Translations under genes and position numbers: made by a program
Origin: 40CM-2-70-7 sp035631315
GTDB lineage: Bacteria > Gemmatimonadota > Gemmatimonadetes > Gemmatimonadales > GWC2-71-9
Direction: 5' to 3'
NCBI GenBank assembly: GCA_035631315.1
Contig: DASQIZ010000069.1
Coordinates: forward strand, 62,001-126,000
DNA length: 64,000 bases
Notes under the pieces: generated by a model
The model's input: the letters and a program-made list of their open reading frames with translations, nothing else
What the model was told of the DNA's origin: nothing
The model's database searches: none
Part shown: in pieces, positions 44,053 to 53,169 of the stretch
Layout of the letters: each line of letters starts with the position of its first letter
Position numbering within the stretch: the stretch's first letter is position 1

Positions 44053-44455
44053 TGATCTCCGCCAGCTCCCGCTGCCAGAAGGCGCGGTGAGCGAGCTCGG
44101 GGTGAGGAATGGTCAGGCGCTCGGTGGTTACGGACCGGTCGCCGTACCGCACGATATCCAGATCGATCTGCCGGGGCCCCCAGCGAACCGTACGCACCCG
44201 GCCCAGCGCGGCTTCGATTTCCAGACAGGCGTCGAGCAGAAGCTGCGGCTCGAGGGCGGTCTCGAGCTCGACCATCTGATTCAGGTACGGCCCCTGCGGC
44301 ACTTCCCCGAGCGGCGCCGTCTCCTCCACGCTCGACGCGCGGACCATGCGCGTGTCGGGGAGCGTCGCCAGGCGCTCGCGGGCTTCGGCGAGCCACTGCG
44401 CGCGGTCTCCGAGGTTCGATCCGAGCGCCACGAAGACCCGCTCCCCGAGCGCCAT
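44045..44455 (-). CDS. folK: 2-amino-4-hydroxy-6-hydroxymethyldihydropteridine pyrophosphokinase
   Basis: 136 residues. VFVALGSNLGDR, PQGPYLNQMVELET, RWGPRQIDLDIVRYGD and IPHPELAHRAF are the HPPK signatures. Transfers pyrophosphate to the pterin in folate synthesis. Slightly short (usual 140-160). 18 bases after the chemoreceptor-like gene and coupled to panB. Confidence 0.96.
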   Translation of the reverse strand: MALGERVFVALGSNLGDRAQWLAEARERLATLPDTRMVRASSVEETAPLGEVPQGPYLNQMVELETALEPQLLLDACLEIEAALGRVRTVRWGPRQIDLDIVRYGDRSVTTERLTIPHPELAHRAFWQRELAEING

Positions 44456-44473
44456 GGTCAGAATGGTACCGCC

Positions 44474-46561
44474 CTAGGCGAGGTTCGCAAAGCCGCGCGT
44501 CAATTCGCGCAGGTTGGTCGCCACCGTTTCGAGCTCCTTGGTCGCGCGCTCCAGATCGGTGAGCCCGTCGGCCGCCTGCGTGGCCCGCGTGGCGGCGTCG
44601 TCCGCTTCTTCCCGGTTCTTCCAGGCGATCCCCGCCACCGCATTCATGCGCTCGCGCAGCCGGCCGAACGCCTGGTTCTGGTCCGACGCCGCCCCGGCGA
44701 TCCGCTGCGCATGCTCGGTCGCGTCCGCCGTCGTCGCCACGATCCGGTCGAGCGCATCGAGCGCGCTGGACGACAGCTCCTCCACGCCTCCGACGTTCAC
44801 CTGTCCGCGGCGCATCTGCTCGACGACCTCGCCCACCTGCCGGTGCACGTCGTCCACGAGCCCGCCGGCTTCCGCCGCCGCCGCCCCACTCTGCTCTGCG
44901 AGGTGCCGGATCTCCTCGGCCACCACCGCGAACCCCCTGCCGTGCTTTCCCGCCCGCGCCGCCTCGATGGCGGCGTTCAGGGCAAGGAGATTGGTCATGT
45001 CGGCCAGCTCACGGATGGAGGCGATGAAGCCCGTGATCCGGCGGCTCACTACGCCCAGCTCCTGGACCTTGCCCGAGCTTTCGCCCACAAAGGTCTTCAG
45101 CGCCACCAGCCGCTCGATGGCATCCTGGATGCGCTGCCGGTTCCGGGACGCGGTTTCGCTGGCCTCACTCGACGACTTGGCCGCCGCCGCTCCGTCCGAA
45201 GACACGCGCACCGAGACTTCGGACAAACTCGCCGTCGCCTCCAGTCCGCTCGCGATCTCCGACTCTTCGCTCACCACGCCGCTGCGAATGGCGTGCGTCG
45301 CCGACGCCACCCCGCGCGCCGCTTCCCGGAGGGCGACGGCGGTCCGCGCCAGCGTCGCGAGCTCCGACGTCATCCGCTCGACGGTGTCGGCCAGGGGTCG
45401 CCGCAGGTCCGTGATGTGAATCGCCGTCGCGAGCTGCGTTCCGAAAGTCGAGATGGTGACGACGTCCGCCTCGCGGTAGGCGCGCCGCTTGTGATGCTCG
45501 AGCTCGAGGGTGCCGATCACCTGTTCGCCGAACTTGAGGGGCACAATGACGAGCGAACGGACATTGTCGGGCGGATTGACGAGCCGCTGATCCCGGGTGA
45601 CGTCGTCGATGACGATCGCCTCCCCCGTCCCCACCGCCTCGTCGCGCAACATCGCGATCCCGACATCGGGCGCACCGACGCCCCGTCCGGGACGCCCGAG
45701 GTCGCTCCGGTACGCCAGCTGCATCCCCTCTTCGGCGTGGCGGAAAATCCGGAAGTCCCCCCAATCAACCAGGCGGTGCGCCAGGCCTTCAATGCGCCGG
45801 AACGAGTCATCCAGACTCACGTTGGAGGTGATCACGGCCTCCATCGCGTGGATCTTATTGAGCTCCTCGGCCGAGATGGCTTCTTCGAGCATGCGCTTGA
45901 GCAGGAGACCGACCGCGCCCAGCACGGCGGCGACGAAGAGCCAGGAGATGGGAGGCCACTCCCGCACGACGCCCACCACGGTCGTGGTGGCGAAAAGCGT
46001 GGCACCGTACCCGATCAGCTCGTACCGGACGATGAGCAGCTTCTCGTCCTTCTCGAGCTTGCCCCGCAGTATGAGCGTGAAGTAGAAGAGCACCCGGCTG
46101 ATCGCGAGGTACGACAGTGCGAAGAAGAACAGGGGCGGGATGCTCGCGGTGCTGAAGGCCGCCGTGACGTTGTCCGAGAGGTGCCGGATTTCGGCATAGA
46201 CGCCGTAGGCCGCCACCAGAGAGATCACCTCGCGCCCCGCATTTACGAGCGCGACGGGAATCGCCTTCCGCTGGAGCCCCCAGTCGGCGATCACGACGCC
46301 GAGGACCAGTCCCAGGCAGGTCACCGGCACACCCGACAGGAGGGCACCCGCCAGCGCCACCAGGGCGGTCTGTGTCAGATACGAGTACTTGGAGAGCGCG
46401 ACGGGGCGGGCCCGCAGGGCGATGCACGCAACGACGATCACGGCGATCGCACCCGGCTGATGCACCCACCGGGGGTCGGCAGCGAGGACCACCAGCAGGA
46501 GCACCCCGCCCGCATACTGCAGCCCGCGGGCGTAGAAGCGGACCAGGCTCTCGACGCTCAT
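44474..46561 (-). CDS. methyl-accepting-chemotaxis-like receptor with multi-TM, GAF and signalling domains
   Basis: 695 residues. N-terminal membrane domain with about seven helices (1-230) of MASE-like kind, no periplasmic sensor loop; a GAF domain (about 245-400, with VIDDVTRDQRLVNPP and VPLKFGEQVIGTLELEHH); then a coiled-coil signalling domain with the conserved hairpin tip (about 515-560, NLLALNAAIEAARAG, GFAVVAEEIRHLAEQSG). No che genes are nearby, so it may signal through distant CheA or a non-flagellar pathway. Overlaps trpA by ATGA. Confidence 0.88.
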   Translation of the reverse strand: MSVESLVRFYARGLQYAGGVLLLVVLAADPRWVHQPGAIAVIVVACIALRARPVALSKYSYLTQTALVALAGALLSGVPVTCLGLVLGVVIADWGLQRKAIPVALVNAGREVISLVAAYGVYAEIRHLSDNVTAAFSTASIPPLFFFALSYLAISRVLFYFTLILRGKLEKDEKLLIVRYELIGYGATLFATTTVVGVVREWPPISWLFVAAVLGAVGLLLKRMLEEAISAEELNKIHAMEAVITSNVSLDDSFRRIEGLAHRLVDWGDFRIFRHAEEGMQLAYRSDLGRPGRGVGAPDVGIAMLRDEAVGTGEAIVIDDVTRDQRLVNPPDNVRSLVIVPLKFGEQVIGTLELEHHKRRAYREADVVTISTFGTQLATAIHITDLRRPLADTVERMTSELATLARTAVALREAARGVASATHAIRSGVVSEESEIASGLEATASLSEVSVRVSSDGAAAAKSSSEASETASRNRQRIQDAIERLVALKTFVGESSGKVQELGVVSRRITGFIASIRELADMTNLLALNAAIEAARAGKHGRGFAVVAEEIRHLAEQSGAAAAEAGGLVDDVHRQVGEVVEQMRRGQVNVGGVEELSSSALDALDRIVATTADATEHAQRIAGAASDQNQAFGRLRERMNAVAGIAWKNREEADDAATRATQAADGLTDLERATKELETVATNLRELTRGFANLA

Positions 46562-47355
46562 GCCGCCGGTCCCCGGACTCCGGCCGCAAGCTCTTTCACC
46601 AGGCGACTCACTCCGGACACGCCCTCGCGGCCGAGCACGTCGACGAGCGCGGTGCCGACCACGACGCCATCCGCCAGCTTCGCGGTCTCCCGCGCCTGCG
46701 CCGCCGTTCCGATGCCGAATCCCACGGCAACCGGCAGCTCGGTGGCCGCGCGCACGCGCTTGACGTACTCAGGGAGACCCGGCGGGACACGGTCACGGGC
46801 GCCCGTGACACCCAGCCGGGAGATCAGATAGAGGAAGCCCGAGGCCCGCCGAACCGCGCGCTCGACCCGGGCCTGCGGTGTGGTCGGCGCGATGAGCCGC
46901 ACGAAGGCCAGCGGCCCCGCCGCCACCCGGTCCTCGAGATCGAGATCCGCACCGGCGGGCAGGTCGGTCAAGAGCACGCCCGCGACCCCGGCCTGCGCAG
47001 CATCCGTGAGAAACGCGTCGACACCGTAGGCCAGCACGGGGTTCAGGTACGTCATCACCACCACCGGCACCGCCACCTTCGCCTCGGCGATGAGGTCGAG
47101 CGTGCGACGGACACTGACGCCCTGCCCGAGCGCGGCGTGCGTGGCGCGCTGAATGACGGGGCCATCCGCCAATGGATCCGAGAACGGGAGGCCGACTTCG
47201 ATGATGTCCGCACCGGCGGCGGCGGTCGCCACCAATGCCGCGACGAAATCCTTGGGAGTGGGAAAGCCCGCCGTGAGGTACGCGATCAGCGCGGCTCGGC
47301 CCTCGGCCTTTGTCTTCCGCCAGCATCCCGCGAGCTGGGTCCGCGAATCAGACAA
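46558..47355 (-). CDS. trpA: tryptophan synthase alpha subunit
   Basis: 265 residues from the TTG at 47355, chosen because it gives the usual length, has CCAGGA about 7 bases before it and overlaps the HD-GYP stop by only 8 bases. Catalytic Glu and Asp are in EVGLPFSDPLADGPVIQRA; LTDLPAGADLDL and VGFGIGTAAQA follow. Cleaves indole-3-glycerol phosphate and channels indole to TrpB. Separated from trpB by two regulatory-type genes. Confidence 0.96.
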   Translation of the reverse strand: MSDSRTQLAGCWRKTKAEGRAALIAYLTAGFPTPKDFVAALVATAAAGADIIEVGLPFSDPLADGPVIQRATHAALGQGVSVRRTLDLIAEAKVAVPVVVMTYLNPVLAYGVDAFLTDAAQAGVAGVLLTDLPAGADLDLEDRVAAGPLAFVRLIAPTTPQARVERAVRRASGFLYLISRLGVTGARDRVPPGLPEYVKRVRAATELPVAVGFGIGTAAQARETAKLADGVVVGTALVDVLGREGVSGVSRLVKELAAGVRGPAA

Positions 47356-48832
47356 AGTATTCCTGGACCTTGATGCCGTACTTGAGCGGGTCGGTGACTT
47401 TGATGATCGATCGCGGATACGCGCCGTTTTCCTGCAGGGCCAAGTCCGCGAGGAATCCGGGGTGCAACAGACCACCGTCGGGTGCCGTGACCACCCGGAC
47501 GATGGGCCGGTGCACGTGCGCCGTGTCCGAGTTGGCCGCATGGACGATGGCCACTTCGTAGGTGTCGAGAATGACGCAGGTGCCCACCGGGTAAATGCCG
47601 ATGAGGTTGATGAAGGCTTTCACCACCGTGGGGTCGTACCCGCGCCGCGGATTCTCCCACATCTCCTTGAGCACCTGGTCGGGCTGAATCGGCGTCGTCT
47701 GGTACGCGCGCCGGCTGGTGGCCGCGTCAAAGCCGTCCGCCACCGCCACGATCTTCGAATAGATGGAAAGCGCGCGCGGCCTGATCGACTTGGGATAGCC
47801 GGTCAGGTCGTTCTTCATGTGGTGCTCGTAGGCGGCGATCATGCCCCGGTACGGGATTTCGCCGTATCCGCGGAGCCCGAAGAGCGTCAGTACGCCGAGC
47901 CAGGGGTGCGCCTGCATGATGCGCCACTCATCGTCGGTGAGGCCCCCTTCTTTATTGAGCACCTCGAGGGGGACGCGCGACTTCCCGACGTCATGGAACA
48001 GGGCGGACATGCCCACGTCGTACAGCTGGACCTTGCTGAGTCCGAGCTTCCGGCCCAGCGCCACCGAGAAAATGCAGACGTTCACCGAGTGTGTGAACGT
48101 GTACTCGTCGTAGTCCCGGAGCGTCGTCAGGCCCATCAGCGATGATTCGTTGTTCAGGACCTGGTCCACGATGGCCTGCACCGCGCGCTTCACCTTCTTC
48201 ACGTTGGCGGTCCGGCCCATGCGGATGCTGTTGATCACTTCCTTCGTCACCGCCACCGACCGCGCGTACGTCCGCTTGGCCGCTTCCTTCTGCTTCTCGA
48301 CGTCTTCCGCGTCGTCATCGGTGTCGAGGGGTGGCTCGACATCGATCAGGTTCACGCCGGAGTCGTCGAGCTTCTGACTCAGCTCGTGGACCTTGTTCGG
48401 ATCCGCTTCCCGCGCCGCATAGGCGAGGAGGAGCGAGACGAAGATCTGGAGCTGCTTGCGGTCGACCCCCGGCAGTACCCGGACCGCCCCGATGCCGCTC
48501 TGGCGGAACACGCCCAGGATGTGGGAGAACGATGCGTAGTTGTCGAGGTCCAGGCGCAGCCGCGTCGAGTTCACGAAGATGAACTCCCCTTGGAGCCGGA
48601 CCTCGAGCTCGTTCTCGACATTGAGCAGCGCTTTGGTCGACGCGGCGAGCTCGTCGAGCGCCTTCTGCACCTGTGCATTCTCGATCGGGTAGAGCTTCAG
48701 GGACCGGAAGGCCGTGTACAGGACGACCAGGAACTCGCGTCCCGCATGACGCAGGAACGCATCGGATGCCTGGCTCTCCGCCGAGATGGTGGCGCGGCGC
48801 GGGGCCGGCGTGGGCGAGCGGCCGTCGGTCAT
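47348..48832 (-). CDS. HD-GYP domain protein (putative c-di-GMP phosphodiesterase)
   Basis: 494 residues. N-terminal module about 20-150 (see findings), a charged linker, then the HD-GYP domain from about 220: SALFHDVGKSRVP (HD), EHHMKNDLTGYP (HH..GYP, with GYP intact), VAVADGFDAATSRRAY. The metal ligands look complete, so c-di-GMP hydrolysis is plausible. No receiver domain. Overlaps the HEAT gene by 4 bases and trpA by 8. Confidence 0.9.
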   Translation of the reverse strand: MTDGRSPTPAPRRATISAESQASDAFLRHAGREFLVVLYTAFRSLKLYPIENAQVQKALDELAASTKALLNVENELEVRLQGEFIFVNSTRLRLDLDNYASFSHILGVFRQSGIGAVRVLPGVDRKQLQIFVSLLLAYAAREADPNKVHELSQKLDDSGVNLIDVEPPLDTDDDAEDVEKQKEAAKRTYARSVAVTKEVINSIRMGRTANVKKVKRAVQAIVDQVLNNESSLMGLTTLRDYDEYTFTHSVNVCIFSVALGRKLGLSKVQLYDVGMSALFHDVGKSRVPLEVLNKEGGLTDDEWRIMQAHPWLGVLTLFGLRGYGEIPYRGMIAAYEHHMKNDLTGYPKSIRPRALSIYSKIVAVADGFDAATSRRAYQTTPIQPDQVLKEMWENPRRGYDPTVVKAFINLIGIYPVGTCVILDTYEVAIVHAANSDTAHVHRPIVRVVTAPDGGLLHPGFLADLALQENGAYPRSIIKVTDPLKYGIKVQEYFV

Positions 48833-50493
48833 ACGCCGAGCTCGCGGAGGGCCCGGCTCACGGCATTGCGCACGAGCGCTTCTTTGTCGTCCTTCGCGCG
48901 TTCGAGCACGTTGCGGGATTCCGGTGTCTTGATCTTGCCCAGCGCCATGGCCGCGCAGGCGCGCGTCTCAGGCCCTTCCCCGCGACCGAGGAGTGTGGGC
49001 CGCGAGAGGAGCATTCGGGACAGCGGCGTGACCCCGGCAGCGCCCGCCATCGCGCCGTAGGCTTCAAAGAACGCCATCTTCTCCGTCAGATCCGAGTCCT
49101 TCAGCTTGGAGCCATTGACGGCGGTATCGATCTGCTTGAAGGCGTTCCGATGTCCCTTGGCCGCCAGGAACTTCACGCCGGCGATGCGTACGTCGCGATC
49201 GGCGTCGTCGATGGCGCGCTCCATCACGCGCATCGCGGAGGGGCTGCCGATCGCGGTGAGCGCTTCGACCACCGCGAGCTTCAGCGGACGTTCGCCGATT
49301 TCGAGCAGGCGTCCCATGCCGTCCGGCGCTCCTGCGAGCTTCAGCCGTCCCGCGAGCTTCACCATCTCGAGCTGGGTGTCGCCATCCTCGGACGCGAGGG
49401 CCTTGAGGACCTCGCCGGCGTTCGCCTGCGCGAGCTGCTCGGCCGACGCCACCACGAGGCCCTTGACGCGCTCGTTCGACAGCCGCGGTACCCAGCCCAT
49501 CAGCGTGATGAGTGCCTCGGGTCGCAGCTGCTGGAAGAGTCCCGACAACTCGTCTTCCGTGGGATGCACCGTCGCTTCATCGAGCGACTGGAGGAGCTGC
49601 GAGAGGGCTTCCGGCTGCGAGAGCCGCTGCGGCAACGCCTCGAGCGACTGCTTGTGCTCCGCGATCAGCTCACGGGCACGCTGCAAGATCACGCGCGTCT
49701 CTCGCAGGATGTAGGCGACCGACCGGAAGTCCCCCGCGCCCAGCAAGTACGGAATCAGGTTCTCCAGGATCGAGATCAACTCGGCGCGGACCGTCCCGTA
49801 CGTCTGGAGCTCGAGCAGATCGAACAGCATCGCAATCACGTTCCCGCGGAGATCCTGGGAGTACTCCCGGTCGACCTCCGAGTGGATGTAGGCGATTTCC
49901 TTTTCGTCCAGGAAGTAGAGCGTGGTGTCGAAGTCCTCGGTCGACACCATTCCCTTGGGGCGTGGGGGCGCTTCTTCGTGGGCGTACTGAACGACATCGC
50001 TCTTGGTCACCTCGGGGATCGGCTCCCCGGCCTCGATGGGCACCGCGTTCTCGCTCAGGAGCTCGCGGAAGGTGTGCGCGATGAACTGGAAATCCTGCTC
50101 CCAGAGCAGGGTCAGCATATCGTCCGCCGCATCGGCTTGCAGCGTGCGGGCCTGATGCAGAATGCGGAGAAACTTGGGCAGCTCGTCCGACTCGACGCCC
50201 TGCTTGAACGTCAACGAGCGGAGTCCGTCCTTATAGAGGAGCCAGGCGAAGCTCTCACTCTTGCTGTCGTTGGAGTAGACGACCTCGTCTTCCCACTTCA
50301 GCTCGCCTTCGGTGATTTGCAGCTGAACCTCTTCGACGGTCTGGAAGACCTGGCGGAAGCCCGCGCGCACGTTGTCCACCGCGCGCTGATAGACCGGGTT
50401 GTTGGGGAGATAGAGCTGAGTCGCCCGAACGCCCTTGGTCATGAGACTCAAGAGCTCGGTAATCTGAGACGGCGGAAGGGCCAGCTCGTCCAC
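48829..50493 (-). CDS. HEAT-repeat protein with HD-GYP-like N-terminal module
   Basis: 554 residues from the GTG at 50493, 11 bases after trpB. N-terminal module about 10-120 (LYLPNNPVYQRAVD, GELKWEDEVV, LRSLTFKQGVESDELPKFLRIL), a middle helical region, then HEAT/armadillo-type helical pairs (about 330-554, e.g. VVEALTAIGSPSAMRVMERAI, ALVRNAVSRALRELGV). Protein-interaction scaffold, function unknown. No signal peptide. Coupled to the HD-GYP gene (ATGA). Confidence 0.82.
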   Translation of the reverse strand: MDELALPPSQITELLSLMTKGVRATQLYLPNNPVYQRAVDNVRAGFRQVFQTVEEVQLQITEGELKWEDEVVYSNDSKSESFAWLLYKDGLRSLTFKQGVESDELPKFLRILHQARTLQADAADDMLTLLWEQDFQFIAHTFRELLSENAVPIEAGEPIPEVTKSDVVQYAHEEAPPRPKGMVSTEDFDTTLYFLDEKEIAYIHSEVDREYSQDLRGNVIAMLFDLLELQTYGTVRAELISILENLIPYLLGAGDFRSVAYILRETRVILQRARELIAEHKQSLEALPQRLSQPEALSQLLQSLDEATVHPTEDELSGLFQQLRPEALITLMGWVPRLSNERVKGLVVASAEQLAQANAGEVLKALASEDGDTQLEMVKLAGRLKLAGAPDGMGRLLEIGERPLKLAVVEALTAIGSPSAMRVMERAIDDADRDVRIAGVKFLAAKGHRNAFKQIDTAVNGSKLKDSDLTEKMAFFEAYGAMAGAAGVTPLSRMLLSRPTLLGRGEGPETRACAAMALGKIKTPESRNVLERAKDDKEALVRNAVSRALRELGV

Positions 50494-50504
50494 GGGCGCG
50501 TTCG

Positions 50505-51698
50505 TCAGAGCGAGGCTCCGGTCACGTCGGCCACCCAGGCGACGTCCTTGTCGCCCCGGCCGCTCAGGTTGATCAGGACCACGTCCCCCGGCCCCCACGC
50601 CCCCGCCCCGCGATGGCCGAGCACCCAGGCCACGGCATGAGCGCTTTCCAGCGCCGGCACGATTCCCTCCAGCCGGCTCATCTCCTTGAAGGCGTCGAGA
50701 GCCTCTTGGTCAGTCACCGCATGATACAATACCCGACCGGTGTCCTTGAGGTAAGCGTGTTCGGGCCCGACGCCGGGATAGTCGAGTCCTGCAGACACCG
50801 AGTGCGCGGGCTGCACCTGACCGTCGGAATCTTGCAACAGGTAGCTGAGGGAGCCGTGGAAGACCCCGGGCCGGCCTCTCGACAAGGAAGCAGCATGGCG
50901 GTCCCCCGACAGTCCCTCGCCTGCGGCTTCGACCCCCACCAGGCGGACCCCCTCGTCCCGGCGGAAACCCTCGAAGATCCCCATCGCATTCGAGCCCCCG
51001 CCGACGCACGCGACCACGGTGTGCGGCAAGCGGCCAAACCGCCTGAGCGCCTGCTCCCGGGCCTCCTGCCCGATGACCGCCTGGAAGTCCCGGACCATGC
51101 GCGGGAACGGATCGGGTCCGACCACCGATCCGATGATGTAGTGGGTCGTATCCACGTTGGTGACCCAATCGCGCAGGGCCTCGTTCGTTGCGTCCTTGAG
51201 CGTCCTGGTTCCGGAGGTCACCGGCACCACCGTCGCGCCCAGCAGCCCCATTCGGTAGACGTTGAGCCGCTGACGCCGGGTGTCCTCTTCCCCCATGTAG
51301 ACGACGCACTCGAGACCGAATTTCGCGCACACCGTGGCCGTCGCAACGCCGTGCTGCCCGGCTCCCGTCTCGGCAATGATCCGCCGCTTCCCCATCCGGA
51401 GCGCGAGCAGGACCTGACCCAGCGTGTTGTTGATCTTGTGAGCACCGGTGTGGTTCAGATCTTCCCGCTTGCACGCGATGCGAACACCGTTGCCCACCGC
51501 CTCCGAGATTCTCGTGAGATCGGTGATCGGAGTCGGCCGTCCGACGTAGTCCCGGAGAAGCTGGCCGAGCTCCTCCCAGAATGTCTTGTCTTCCCGCGCG
51601 CCGTCGTAGATGCGCGCGAGCTCCTCGAGCGCTGCCATGAGCGTCTCGGGGACGTAACGCCCTCCGTACGGACCAAAGCGCCCCGCAGCCTCGGTCAC
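50505..51698 (-). CDS. trpB: tryptophan synthase beta subunit
   Basis: 397 residues, TrpB1 type. PLP Lys in KREDLNHTGAHKINN, ETGAGQHGVATATVCA, CVGGGSNAMGIF, LINLSGRGDKD. Condenses indole with serine. ATGA overlap with trpC upstream. Confidence 0.98.
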   Translation of the reverse strand: MTEAAGRFGPYGGRYVPETLMAALEELARIYDGAREDKTFWEELGQLLRDYVGRPTPITDLTRISEAVGNGVRIACKREDLNHTGAHKINNTLGQVLLALRMGKRRIIAETGAGQHGVATATVCAKFGLECVVYMGEEDTRRQRLNVYRMGLLGATVVPVTSGTRTLKDATNEALRDWVTNVDTTHYIIGSVVGPDPFPRMVRDFQAVIGQEAREQALRRFGRLPHTVVACVGGGSNAMGIFEGFRRDEGVRLVGVEAAGEGLSGDRHAASLSRGRPGVFHGSLSYLLQDSDGQVQPAHSVSAGLDYPGVGPEHAYLKDTGRVLYHAVTDQEALDAFKEMSRLEGIVPALESAHAVAWVLGHRGAGAWGPGDVVLINLSGRGDKDVAWVADVTGASL

Positions 51699-52486
51699 CG
51701 CGGCCGCCTCGTCACCCCACTCAGGGCCCGCACCGCCGCGCCAGGGTCCTCGGCCCGTGCGACCGCGCCGCCGACCAGCACCAGATCGGCCCCCGCGGAG
51801 GCAGCTCGTTCCACGGCGCCGCGTTCCTCGATCCCGCTCTCCGTCACTGCCAGAATCCCCCTTGGTACGGCCGGAATGAGCTCTTCTGCCACCCGCAGAT
51901 CCGTTACGAACGTGCTCAGATCCCGATTGTTGATCCCCACCGCCGTCGGCGACACCGCGAGCGCCCGGTCCAGCTCCCGCTGATCGTGCGCCTCCACGAG
52001 CGTCGCCAGTCCCAACCCCTTCGCCACCTTCGCCAATCGGCTGAGCTCTTCGTCCGAGAGTGCCCGCACGATCAATAGTACGAGGGCCGCGCCCGCCGCC
52101 CGGGCTTCCAGGAGCTGAAGCTCGTGGATGATGAAGTCCTTCCGCAGGGCCGGAATCGAAATCGCCCGGGTGACGCGCTCCAGATCATCGAGTGAGCCCC
52201 CGAAATGTGCTTCCTCGGTCAGCACCGAGACGGCCACGGCCCCGCCTGCCTGGTAGGCGGTGGCATGGCGGACCGGGTCGAGGTCAGGCCGGATATCCCC
52301 TGCCGACGGCGAGCGCCGTTTGACTTCGGCGATCACCCCCACCGTTTTCCCAACCACCCCCGGTCCAAAAGCCGGAGAAGCCGATGCCGCGGCCGCCCGC
52401 CGCTCCAGCTCCGACCGGCGCCCCCGGAGGGATTCCACCCGGGAACGGGTGAGGGCGAGGATGGCGTCAATGCTGGCTTTCGGCAT
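51695..52486 (-). CDS. trpC: indole-3-glycerol phosphate synthase
   Basis: 263 residues. VIAEVKRRSPSAGDIRP (catalytic Lys), LRKDFIIHELQLLEARAAGA, VGINNRDLSTF and VTESGI are in the expected order. Closes the indole ring in tryptophan synthesis. First gene of the minus run; its ATG lies 2 bases from the lexA -35 box. No trpF fused. Confidence 0.97.
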   Translation of the reverse strand: MPKASIDAILALTRSRVESLRGRRSELERRAAAASASPAFGPGVVGKTVGVIAEVKRRSPSAGDIRPDLDPVRHATAYQAGGAVAVSVLTEEAHFGGSLDDLERVTRAISIPALRKDFIIHELQLLEARAAGAALVLLIVRALSDEELSRLAKVAKGLGLATLVEAHDQRELDRALAVSPTAVGINNRDLSTFVTDLRVAEELIPAVPRGILAVTESGIEERGAVERAASAGADLVLVGGAVARAEDPGAAVRALSGVTRRPR

Positions 52487-52488
52487 GC

Positions 52489-52516
52489 TTGCTTTCGGTC
52501 GATATTCGGGTAGATT
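52489..52516 (+). promoter_or_regulatory. lexA promoter between divergent trpC and lexA
   Basis: TTGCTT (52489-52494), 16 bases, TAGATT (52511-52516); GGGAG at 52534-52538 serves the GTG at 52546. Repeated ATTCG/TTCGG words at 52494-52526 may be operator half-sites, but no known SOS box was recognised. The trpC promoter must share these 59 bases. Confidence 0.5.
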
Positions 52517-52545
52517 CGATTCGGCTTCTTTTCGGGAGCGAAGCA

Positions 52546-53169
52546 GTGCCTCTCACCCGGCGACAGCACGAAATCCTGGACTACCTGCGCGACCACATCG
52601 ACGACAAGGGGTACGCCCCTTCCTTCGAAGAAATCGCCGAGCGGTTCGAATTCCAGTCCCTGGCCACGGTGCATGAGCACCTGACCAACCTCGAGCGCAA
52701 AGGCTACATCCGGCGCACCCACAACGAGAGCCGGGCGATCGAGATCGTGCCCCCGAAGGGTCAGACCGGGGCCACCGAGCTCCCCCTCCTGGGTCTCGTC
52801 GCAGCCGGTGCGCCCATCGAGGCGCTCACCGAGAACGAGACCTTCTCGGTCCCCGACGAGCTGCTGCCCCGCCGGGGCCGGAGCTACGTCCTGCGGGTCC
52901 GCGGGTCGTCCATGATCGACGAACACATCAAGGACGGGGACTACATCGTGGTCCAGGAGCGGAACCAGGCCGACAACGGCGAGACCGTCGTGGCACTCCT
53001 GAACGGGGGCACCTCCGCCGGCGGGGGCGCCACCGTCAAGAAGTACTATCGCGAGCCGGGCGGGTGGATCAGGCTGCAGCCCGCGAACGCCGAGCTCTCC
53101 CCCATGCGGGTCAACGAGCGCGACGTGATGGTCCAGGGCGTCGTCGTGGGTGTCATCCGAAAATACTGA
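52546..53169 (+). CDS. lexA: LexA repressor
   Basis: 207 residues from the GTG at 52546 (SD GGGAG, 7-base spacing). N-terminal winged helix (LTRRQHEILDYLRDHIDDKGYAPSFEE starts the family), self-cleavage site in LVAAGAPIEA (Ala-Gly), catalytic Ser in RVRGSSMIDEHIKDGD and Lys in ATVKKYY after a Gly-rich insertion. Represses SOS genes and is cleaved with RecA. Its last 17 bases overlap trpD on the opposite strand. Confidence 0.96.
   Translation: MPLTRRQHEILDYLRDHIDDKGYAPSFEEIAERFEFQSLATVHEHLTNLERKGYIRRTHNESRAIEIVPPKGQTGATELPLLGLVAAGAPIEALTENETFSVPDELLPRRGRSYVLRVRGSSMIDEHIKDGDYIVVQERNQADNGETVVALLNGGTSAGGGATVKKYYREPGGWIRLQPANAELSPMRVNERDVMVQGVVVGVIRKY

Noticed and set aside
44024..46831. 935-codon open frame antisense to the chemoreceptor-like gene
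   Set aside because: Composition is Arg/His/Pro-rich as expected for a shadow frame in high-GC DNA; the opposite strand has clear domains.
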